Positions 26,459-33,273 of a stretch of 38,170 nucleotides of DNA are shown piece by piece (the first letter of the stretch is position 1; each line of letters begins with the position of its first letter). Source of the DNA: CAZTDD01 sp964612675 (lineage in GTDB: Bacteria > Hinthialibacterota > Hinthialibacteria > Hinthialibacterales > JAKPRU01). The stretch is from contig CAZTDD010000064.1 of assembly GCA_964612675.1 (NCBI GenBank), positions 1 through 38,170 on the forward strand, in the 5' to 3' direction. The position numbers were made by a program, and so were the translations under genes. The notes beneath the pieces were generated by a model. That model saw only the letters and a list, made by a program, of their open reading frames with translations, was not told the origin of the DNA and did not search any database.

Positions 26459-27455
26459 TTCCTGGAGAGATCCCCAGATGTTCGTACGCACGGACGGTTG
26501 CCATACGGCCGGCGGGCGTTCGGTTTAAGAACCCGAGTTGAATGAGGTAAGGCTCATAGACCTCTTCGAGGGTTCCTTCATCTTCCCCTAACGCAGCGCC
26601 GATCGTCTTGATCCCCACCGGACCACCGCCGAATTTCTCGATTATTGTGAGGAGAATCTGACGGTCCATGTTATCGAGGCCGTGGGAGTCGACCTCGAGC
26701 AATTCGAGTGCCTCGCGCGCCACCGGTTCGGTAATCACTCCATCGTGGCGGACTTGAGCATAATCGCGGACTCTGCGGAGGAGCCGATTTGCAACACGTG
26801 GCGTTCCCCTGGATCGCTGGGCCAGTTCATTGACTCCCTCCTCAACGCATTCCACACCCAATATCTTCGCGGAACGCCGGATGACCTCCGCAATTTCATC
26901 CTTCGTGTAAAAGCTGAGGCGGAGCTGAATCCCAAAACGGTCGCGAAGCGGACCTGTAAGAAGCCCTGACCGAGTAGTCGCTCCCACCAATGTGAATTTG
27001 TTGATGTCGATTTTGATGGTCTTCGCATGCGGTCCTTCCCCCAGAACAATGTCGATGAAGTAATCCTCCATGGCAGGATACAGACATTCCTCAACGACCC
27101 GATTGAGCCGGTGAATTTCGTCGATGAAGAGGACGTCTCCTTCCTTCAGGTCTGCCGTGAGTAGAGCAGCCAGATCGTCCTTCCTTTCGATAACGGGTCC
27201 GGAGGTTGTCCGGAGACCGGCGTTCATCTCGCTCGCGATGATATGAGCAAGAGTCGTCTTGCCGAGTCCGGGCGGCCCGGCGATAAGCACATGATCGAGC
27301 GCTTCCCCTCTACGCAGTGCGGCTTCCATAGCGATCGAAAGAGTCGTCTTGATCTGTTCCTGGCCAATAAACTCCCGCAGCTTCTTCGGTCGAAGCGTGG
27401 CTTGGAACGTTTCTTCGCCGTTACTCTCATTTCCGCTGATGAATCTCTCGGTCAT
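26418..27455 (-). CDS. ruvB: Holliday junction branch-migration ATPase RuvB
   Basis: A 345-residue AAA+ motor that forms hexameric rings and, with RuvA, drives branch migration in recombinational repair. Walker A GPPGLGKTT is at about 60-68, Walker B LFIDEIH at about 109-115, sensor 1 GATTRSG, the arginine-finger region GPLRDRFG, and sensor 2 GTPRVANRLLRR. The winged-helix C-terminus ends EPYLIQLGFLNRTPAGR. I use ATG 27455, which gives the usual MTERFIS start; ATG 27479 or TTG 27482 would add eight or nine residues without a better binding site. No ruvA or ruvC is in the window. The 3' 41 bases are shared with the convergent glycosyltransferase gene. Confidence 0.97.
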   Translation of the reverse strand: MTERFISGNESNGEETFQATLRPKKLREFIGQEQIKTTLSIAMEAALRRGEALDHVLIAGPPGLGKTTLAHIIASEMNAGLRTTSGPVIERKDDLAALLTADLKEGDVLFIDEIHRLNRVVEECLYPAMEDYFIDIVLGEGPHAKTIKIDINKFTLVGATTRSGLLTGPLRDRFGIQLRLSFYTKDEIAEVIRRSAKILGVECVEEGVNELAQRSRGTPRVANRLLRRVRDYAQVRHDGVITEPVAREALELLEVDSHGLDNMDRQILLTIIEKFGGGPVGIKTIGAALGEDEGTLEEVYEPYLIQLGFLNRTPAGRMATVRAYEHLGISPGTTGPRQQDLLSDL

Positions 27456-27506
27456 AGCCTTATCCAACGTCATTGTCATCAAGTTGAGGAAGCACGGGCT
27501 CTTCGT

Positions 27507-27532
27507 GGGAGGGCGAATCTCCCGATGAGCCG
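27507..27532 (+). repeat. Third copy of the 26-bp GC-rich dispersed repeat
   Basis: It starts GGGAGGGCGAATCTCCCGAT and ends GAGCCG. It matches the element at 1450-1475 at 22 of 26 positions, in the same orientation. It lies in the divergent gap between ruvB and the Wzt-like gene, about 28 bases from the longest possible ruvB start. Confidence 0.65.
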
Positions 27533-27695
27533 CTCACTCAACAACTGAACCGAACAAGCCGCCACCCGCCGCATACTACACAGGAAACGTCAAGAGGGTA
27601 CCATGTCCCATTCGAACACACCATGATCCGTAACACAAAGTCGTGATAGAGTGTAGCTTGTTCAGCAGCATCTTTCTTGAGCGAGGTGTGCGAGG

Positions 27696-28967
27696 GTGGT
27701 ATCAGCCGTAGTCGCGTCGGAAATCAGTAAATGTTATCACTTGTATAGACGGCCTCTCGACCGTTTCGTTGAACGTGTGTTCGGACGTACCCATCCGCTG
27801 CGAACAGACGTTTGGGCATTGAAGGACATCTCGTTCGAGGTCCAACCAGGAGACACGCTGGGCATTGTCGGTCCGAACGGAGCCGGAAAATCGACTTTGT
27901 TGCGCGTCCTCTCGGGAGTGACCCAGCCTACATCCGGCTTCTTGGAGACCACAGGCCGGGTGTCGGGCATATTGGAGCTCGGAACCGGGTTTCATCCCGA
28001 GTTTTCGGGCTGGAACAACATCTATCTAAACTGCGCGCTTCAGGGCTTCTCCCGCCACGAGATCGAGTCTCTTCTCCCGGACATCCTGGATTTCTCCGGT
28101 CTGACGGCAGTGATCCATCGTCCGCTGAAGACCTTCTCGACAGGCATGGTCCTGCGTTTGGCGTTTTCCATTGCAACAGCCGTGGATCCGGACATTTTGG
28201 TCGTCGACGAGGCGCTCGCCGTCGGCGATGCCGAATTTCGCGATCAGTGTCTGGAACGAATGAATGAATACAAACGGCGTGGAAAGACCATTATCCTGGT
28301 ATCCCACGACCTCTCAACAGTTCGTCATTTCTGTTCGCGTGTTCTTCTTGTCGGAGACGGTCGGATCGTGGAGCGAGGCCATCCCGATCAAATACTCGAT
28401 AAGTATCTCGAAATGGTCCATGCCGGGAGGAAGAAGACGAAGGAGCACCGGCGTGAGAAAAAAGGAGTCCGGTGGGGATCCGGGGAGATTCGAATCGAGG
28501 AATGTCATCTTTACTGCGGGGGGCAACGGACGGATCAATGGAAACGAGGACACCCCTGCGAAATCCACCTCTGCTTCGAGGTACTCAAACCCGTTGCGGG
28601 TGTCGTTTTCGGAATCGGACTACACAGTCCGGAAGGCGCGTATATTCACGGCTCGAACCACTTTTGGCATCCGCTGGAGATCCGTCTTCGGTTCCCTAAG
28701 GCGGGCGAACGAGGCCGCGCAATATGTCGTTTCCCCTCCCTACCCCTTCTGCCCGGCAACTACACCGTCTCCGCATTTTGCTACAACAACTACGAAGGAT
28801 TCCCGCAAGCCGTGGATCATTGGGAGCGAGCAATCCGGTTCAACATTCTCGAGGATGAAGGGCACCAACATGGACTCGTCGCTCTCGACACGGATTGGGA
28901 TTTTCAGGAAGAGAAAGAAGACGAATCTCCCACGCCGGAACAGACACAAGAGTCGTCGTCTCAGTAG
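27696..28967 (+). CDS. Polysaccharide exporter ATPase (Wzt type) with C-terminal carbohydrate-binding domain
   Basis: A 423-residue ATPase. Walker A GPNGAGKST is at 59-67, signature FSTGM at 147-151, Walker B ILVVDE (Asp171-Glu172), and switch His204 in LVSHD. The motif GFHPEFSGWNNIYLN (98-112) is typical of Wzt/RfbE-like polysaccharide exporters. Residues about 258-400 form the beta-sandwich that in E. coli O8/O9a Wzt binds the capped, methylated end of the O-chain, and a hydrophilic Glu/Ser-rich tail follows. It should energise export of a lipid-linked polysaccharide. The expected membrane partner Wzm is not in the window. The GTG start has GAGG nine bases upstream. It opens the polysaccharide cluster that continues with methyltransferase and glycosyltransferase genes. 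Confidence 0.88.
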   Translation: MVSAVVASEISKCYHLYRRPLDRFVERVFGRTHPLRTDVWALKDISFEVQPGDTLGIVGPNGAGKSTLLRVLSGVTQPTSGFLETTGRVSGILELGTGFHPEFSGWNNIYLNCALQGFSRHEIESLLPDILDFSGLTAVIHRPLKTFSTGMVLRLAFSIATAVDPDILVVDEALAVGDAEFRDQCLERMNEYKRRGKTIILVSHDLSTVRHFCSRVLLVGDGRIVERGHPDQILDKYLEMVHAGRKKTKEHRREKKGVRWGSGEIRIEECHLYCGGQRTDQWKRGHPCEIHLCFEVLKPVAGVVFGIGLHSPEGAYIHGSNHFWHPLEIRLRFPKAGERGRAICRFPSLPLLPGNYTVSAFCYNNYEGFPQAVDHWERAIRFNILEDEGHQHGLVALDTDWDFQEEKEDESPTPEQTQESSSQ

Positions 28968-28983
28968 AGGATGTGATATAGTG

Positions 28984-29010
28984 TTCCGTCGTATCCCATG
29001 ACGGAAAGGA
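28984..29010 (+). promoter_or_regulatory. Hairpin overlapping the ribosome binding site of the 85-aa membrane gene
   Basis: TTCCGTC (28984-28990) and GACGGAA (29000-29006) form a 7-bp stem. The right arm runs into the AAAGG ribosome binding site (29005-29009), eight bases before ATG 29018. It could limit translation when folded. Confidence 0.35.
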
Positions 29011-29017
29011 ATGAACA

Positions 29018-29275
29018 ATGGAGACCCGCCTGAAACCTGTTGCATTAGGTTTGTCCCTCGGAATCTTCTGGGGGTTGTCGCTTTTTCTTCTGACGTTCTT
29101 CATCCTGTGGCACGGTGAGACGATGGAGCTCACGTCGAAACTGGGACGAGTCTACCTCGGTTACACCGTTTCGATTTCAGGGGCATTCATCGCACTGGCC
29201 TATGGATTCGTCCACGCGTTTATCAGTGGAGTGATCATCGGCTTTTTCTACAACCTGTTCGCTTCACGAAAGTGA
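29018..29275 (+). CDS. Small two-helix membrane protein, holin-like
   Basis: An 85-residue protein with two hydrophobic segments (about 9-31 and 48-78). The form GLSLGIFWGLSLFLL... and VYLGYTVSISGAFIALAYGFVHAFISGVIIGFFYNLF resembles short proteins labelled bacteriophage holin in many non-phage genomes. No phage genes are nearby, so a lysis role is doubtful. It is placed 50 bases after the Wzt-like gene and ends just before a strong terminator, so it is probably the last gene of the Wzt transcript. Confidence 0.7.
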   Translation: METRLKPVALGLSLGIFWGLSLFLLTFFILWHGETMELTSKLGRVYLGYTVSISGAFIALAYGFVHAFISGVIIGFFYNLFASRK

Positions 29276-29296
29276 GCGAATGAATGACCTGCTACG

Positions 29297-29345
29297 AATC
29301 GAGCGGGCGGAGCGGACAACGCTTCGCCCGCTCGATTTTTCTTTG
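29297..29345 (+). terminator. Strong rho-independent terminator
   Basis: A 13-bp perfect stem AATCGAGCGGGCG (29297-29309) / CGCCCGCTCGATT (29325-29337) is extended inward by AGCG/CGCT (29311-29314, 29320-29323) around a GACAA loop. It is followed by TTTTTCTTTG. It ends the Wzt/holin-like transcript. It also lies inside the longest open frame of the radical SAM gene, so that gene must start further on. Confidence 0.85.
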
Positions 29346-29356
29346 ATTTGCCACAC

Positions 29357-29385
29357 TTCGACTGCCATTCCCGTACCGCTAGAAT
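29357..29385 (+). promoter_or_regulatory. Sigma70 promoter candidate for the radical SAM gene, with operator-like palindromes
   Basis: TTCGAC (29357-29362), a 17-base spacer and TAGAAT (29380-29385) lie just after the terminator, giving a start of transcription near 29392. The -10 is overlapped by CTAGA...TCTAG (29379-29397), and a palindrome CGAATAGATTCG lies at 29403-29414. Both could be operators. Confidence 0.45.
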
Positions 29386-29435
29386 GGGACAATCTAGAAA
29401 CTCGAATAGATTCGAAGAAGAGGACGATCTATCTC

Positions 29436-30494
29436 ATGATGCTTCCCGGATCGGAGAACCCTTCTGATCTATGGCACCGTAACGCTGAAATCGACGAAGC
29501 GCTGCGGAGGGAAGCCGCGACGATTCCGCTGGTACGCCCGCCCGAAATCCTCCATCTTCAGGTAACCGAACGATGTAATTTTGCCTGTCCAAAATGCTAT
29601 CTGCCGGAGTTGAACGCCACGTCCCCGAAACTGGAACTCCCTGCAGAGGAGTTTGAAACGAAAGTGTTGGAACCCGCAGCGGAAATCGGGGTCAAAAAGA
29701 CGGTCATTACGGGTGGGGAACCGTTCATCTATCGTGATTTCTTTCAGATTTTGAACCGCGCAAAGCACCTATTCGACGAGGTATTTGTCGGGACCAGCGG
29801 TTTCTTTCTGGACGAACAAAACACCAAGAAAGTGCTTGAGGCCGAGTTGGATTCTTTACAGGTCTCATTGGACGCCGTGAGCGATCGACTTCTTCGGAAA
29901 TTAATGGGCTCCCGCGGAGTGGAACGTCTCTGGCCGAATCTCGAACGTTTTGTGGCGGAACGCGACCGGCGAGGTGCTCCAACTCGCGTGCTTGTAGCGA
30001 CAGTCATCAGCCGACACAATATCCATGAGATTCCGGCTATTCTCGATCGCTGCAAAAGTATCGGCGTGGACAGCATAACTCTCCAAGCCTATCACGAGTA
30101 CGATATCGTTTACCGGCCGGAATCCGTCGAATGGCCGGTCTACGCGCGGTACGATGAAGCCTTCTTCAAGGATCTGCAGTTCCTGATCGATCAGGTGATC
30201 GAGGCAAAACGAAACGGCAGCACTCTGTTCCCGCATTCAGAGGAGTATTTTCGAAACCTTTATACGTTCTTCACCGACAGATCGGCCTTGAAGATCCCCT
30301 GTCAATCGGACGATTTCTTGTTTGTGGATTCTCGTGGATATCTGCGAGGTTGTATCTTTTCCGCCCCACTGGGCCATATTGACGGGGGCCTGCTGTCGTA
30401 TCTCACCTCCCCCGAATACCATCGATTCGTTGAGTTCAAAAATGACTGCCATCTATGTACGCATGGGTGCGCCTACCGTCCCCCGATGGACTGA
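29436..30494 (+). CDS. Radical SAM enzyme with SPASM-like C-terminal cysteines
   Basis: A 352-residue enzyme that would use an iron-sulfur cluster and S-adenosylmethionine to make a radical. The cluster motif is CNFACPKCY (Cys47, Cys51, Cys54), the SAM-binding motif GGEP is at 93-96, and beta-strand LDSLQVSLDA follows. The C-terminal part has CQSDDFLFVDSRGYLRGC and CHLCTHGCAY, a set of cysteines resembling a SPASM or twitch auxiliary cluster. The frame is open from 29280, but its first part is the terminator above, so I place the start at ATG 29436 after the promoter; AGAGGA lies about 12 bases ahead. SPASM-type enzymes modify peptides or sugars. The surrounding polysaccharide genes favour sugar or glycan modification, but no peptide precursor or substrate is visible. 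Confidence 0.82.
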   Translation: MMLPGSENPSDLWHRNAEIDEALRREAATIPLVRPPEILHLQVTERCNFACPKCYLPELNATSPKLELPAEEFETKVLEPAAEIGVKKTVITGGEPFIYRDFFQILNRAKHLFDEVFVGTSGFFLDEQNTKKVLEAELDSLQVSLDAVSDRLLRKLMGSRGVERLWPNLERFVAERDRRGAPTRVLVATVISRHNIHEIPAILDRCKSIGVDSITLQAYHEYDIVYRPESVEWPVYARYDEAFFKDLQFLIDQVIEAKRNGSTLFPHSEEYFRNLYTFFTDRSALKIPCQSDDFLFVDSRGYLRGCIFSAPLGHIDGGLLSYLTSPEYHRFVEFKNDCHLCTHGCAYRPPMD

Positions 30495-30576
30495 TGTATA
30501 ACTACGCCTGGAGACCCCCTGGCACACCGGCCCGCACGGTTCGCGTAGACTCTTTACATTTTGGGGAGGAGCAGTA

Positions 30577-33273
30577 ATGACACGACCCAGCGATTCTCGC
30601 ACGCTGTCGGATCGATACGGTGAAGGGTATTTCCACGGTGAAGGCAGCGGCTATCCCACCGAGGGGTACGAGCACGCTCATGCGTCGTGGGAGAAACATC
30701 TTCAAACAGCAAAATCCTACCTCGACGATCCGGTCAAGTGGTTGGAGGTCGGGTGCGCTTACGGTTACCTGATCGAGGAAGCTGAGAAACTCGACATCGA
30801 TGCGATCGGAGTCGATATCAGCGAGTATGCTTTACACCAACATCCTCCGGTCAAGGATCGGCTACTGCAGGGCGACGCCTTCTCTCTGCCTTTTGCGGAT
30901 GATTCTTTCGACGTCGTATCCGCGTTCGATTTGGTGGAACATCTCGAACATCCGCTCGCCGCCATCAAGGAATGGAAACGTGTCCTTCGTCCGAACGGAC
31001 TGCTTTTCTTGAGCACTCCAGATCCTTGCTCGTTTACGGGAGCAGAACCGACTCACGTCTTCGAGCGTCCGCCATCGTTCTGGGTAAAGCAATTTGAAGA
31101 CAACGGTTTCGACGTCGTTCTGCGTTTCGGACCTGAATTCTATGCATTCGAAATCTGCGCGAGGCTTCGCGACGACTCCGGGGAATTCCATCTTCCGGAA
31201 TTCCCGACGGGGCACGCGGAAGATGTTTTTCCGCCGCAGCGAAATGGAGACGTATTCATCGTTCCGCGCAGTGGATGGGGCGACATCGAAACAAAGCCCA
31301 AGAAGAAACCAAACTTCCGATGGATCGGCGAACAAAGCACGCTCTATATATTAAACCGAGGCAATAGACCCGTTCGATGCCGTTTGCGCCTGCGCTTACA
31401 AAGTGACAACCATCCCGATGCGGTAATCGACGACTTGCGTCTCCGCCATCTGCCGGACACCGGGAAGACATCGATTCACGAATGGGAACCATTCGAATTG
31501 CATACCGGCGGCCACGTCCTCACTCTTACAGCATCCAGCGGTACCGCTATTCCGGTTGAGACGATTGAGATAGAGACAATTCCTTTTGACCGGGAGGAGT
31601 ACCTGGAATCGCTGCCGTTCGATTTGTACCAACGATACCGCCTCACGGCGGAGGTGCTGGACGTGATGTGCGACAGCAGCCGGGAAGTCACAGTTTTAGA
31701 GGTCGGAGGCAAAGGCAGTCCTCTACCCTCTCTCCTTCCAAATGCGTCGGTCAGCGTGACCGACGTCGAATGGGAAGACCGCCCCTGGTTCCACAAGTGC
31801 GACGCGGAAAACCTGCCCTACGTCGATGGGAGCTTTGAATTCCTCGTTGGATGCGATTTTCTCGAACACGTAACGGATGAGAAAAGAGGCACGATCATCG
31901 AGGAGCTGAAACGGGTGGCCCGTCGCGGTGTGGTTCTTATCGGTCCGACAAAAAGCGACGACATCTGCGAAGCGGACGCGTTGGTCAACCGCTTCTATGT
32001 AGCGCGAGCCGGACGAGAGCACCGGTACCTTCTGGAACACAAAGAACACGGGCTTCCGGACGCGGATCGTATCGCCCAGCTCCTGGCGGCGGATAACTGG
32101 CAGATTCTCGGGCTTCCGAGCGGGCTTCTCGAACGATGGCTTCCGATGCAGCTCTGTATGACCTATCTGGAAAGCGTCGCCGAACTGGCACCCCTGCGTA
32201 GAGAAGTGAATCGTCTCTATAACCGGGCGTACTACAATCGCGATAATGCGCCACCCGCGTACCGGACACTGATTCTCGCAACATCTCAACCATTGAGTTC
32301 CGATCACAGAATGCGTTTGGAGCAGCTGCTCGCGCAACCATCCGATACAAGAGTCAGCTGGGATTTTGCGAGTTTTCTCACAGAACTTTTTAACATCGAT
32401 CTGTTGCGCGAACGTGCAAACGAAGTCGGGCAGCGCGACAAACACATCGGCGAATTGCTTCGCCATGCCGAGTCGTTAGAGAAAGGCCGGAAGGAGATTT
32501 CACGACATGCCGAGAACCTCGGAGATCTTCTCCAGAGCGAGCAGGGCGAACGCGAGAAACTGACTCAACACGCCACCGACCTCCGCGATCATATCAAACA
32601 GATGGAGAACCATATCGGCGAGTTGGAGAAAGACGCCGAGGGCCGCCGGTCCCAATGGCAGGAGTTGCAGAGCCACGTTGAGGAGCTGCAGAAACACGCC
32701 GATAACCTCGCCGGAATGATCGACGCGAGAGAACAGCGGATCACAGAATTGGAGCGACACACGGGGGAGATCACGGGACACCTAAAAGCAACAGAAGAAG
32801 AACGCGAGAGATTGACCGAGCAACTCCGAAGTCAACACACCACACATGATTCACTACTACAACACACGTCTAATCTGGAACAACTGGTCAAGGAAAAAGA
32901 GGAGTACTGCAAACAGCAAGATATCCTTATCGAAGAGAAACACTCAGAAATTGACCGAGTGAACGAGGCACGAATACAGGATATTCAGAACGTCGAGAAG
33001 CACCAAGCCGAACTACTGGACCATGCCAACAATCTCCGAGACCTGATATCGCAGCAGGAAGCGCATAACGCTTCTCTTATCGAGCATTGCAGGAATCTGG
33101 AAACAATAATCGCCGAAAAGGACAGCGAATTGGCCCAAATGCGCGATACTGAGGATCGGTTGGTCGAACGCATTCGCGACATGGAGCGCACTTTGGCCTT
33201 CCGCGTTCAGGGCCGCCTCGGTAGGCTGGTCGGCGGAAAACACAAATCCGACACACCACGATCCGAAGAATGA
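30577..33273 (+). CDS. Double methyltransferase with linker beta-sandwich and long coiled coil (WbdD-like ruler candidate)
   Basis: An 898-residue protein. Domain 1 (about 40-200) is a class I SAM methyltransferase: LEVGCAYGYL (56-65), IGVDISEYA (77-85), FDVVSAFDLVEHLEHP, VLRPNGLLFLSTP. Residues about 246-335 are beta-rich, like a binding module. Domain 2 (about 345-540) is another SAM fold (VLEVGGKGSPLP, 373-384; LVGCDFLEHV, 423-432), with VLIGP in place of the usual strand. Residues about 608-875 are a continuous coiled coil with histidine at heptad position g, ending TLAFRVQGRLGRLVGG. The strong site GGAGGAG precedes ATG 30577. The start of the next gene overlaps its stop by ATGA. In E. 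coli O8/O9a antigen synthesis, WbdD pairs a methyltransferase with a coiled coil that sets chain length. The likeness plus the nearby Wzt suggests capping and measuring of a glycan, but WbdD also has a kinase domain, which is absent here. Confidence 0.85.
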   Translation: MTRPSDSRTLSDRYGEGYFHGEGSGYPTEGYEHAHASWEKHLQTAKSYLDDPVKWLEVGCAYGYLIEEAEKLDIDAIGVDISEYALHQHPPVKDRLLQGDAFSLPFADDSFDVVSAFDLVEHLEHPLAAIKEWKRVLRPNGLLFLSTPDPCSFTGAEPTHVFERPPSFWVKQFEDNGFDVVLRFGPEFYAFEICARLRDDSGEFHLPEFPTGHAEDVFPPQRNGDVFIVPRSGWGDIETKPKKKPNFRWIGEQSTLYILNRGNRPVRCRLRLRLQSDNHPDAVIDDLRLRHLPDTGKTSIHEWEPFELHTGGHVLTLTASSGTAIPVETIEIETIPFDREEYLESLPFDLYQRYRLTAEVLDVMCDSSREVTVLEVGGKGSPLPSLLPNASVSVTDVEWEDRPWFHKCDAENLPYVDGSFEFLVGCDFLEHVTDEKRGTIIEELKRVARRGVVLIGPTKSDDICEADALVNRFYVARAGREHRYLLEHKEHGLPDADRIAQLLAADNWQILGLPSGLLERWLPMQLCMTYLESVAELAPLRREVNRLYNRAYYNRDNAPPAYRTLILATSQPLSSDHRMRLEQLLAQPSDTRVSWDFASFLTELFNIDLLRERANEVGQRDKHIGELLRHAESLEKGRKEISRHAENLGDLLQSEQGEREKLTQHATDLRDHIKQMENHIGELEKDAEGRRSQWQELQSHVEELQKHADNLAGMIDAREQRITELERHTGEITGHLKATEEERERLTEQLRSQHTTHDSLLQHTSNLEQLVKEKEEYCKQQDILIEEKHSEIDRVNEARIQDIQNVEKHQAELLDHANNLRDLISQQEAHNASLIEHCRNLETIIAEKDSELAQMRDTEDRLVERIRDMERTLAFRVQGRLGRLVGGKHKSDTPRSEE

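Noticed and set aside
29018..29275. Calling the 85-residue protein a phage holin
   Set aside because: The helix pattern fits, but there is no endolysin or phage gene near. Only 'holin-like' is justified.
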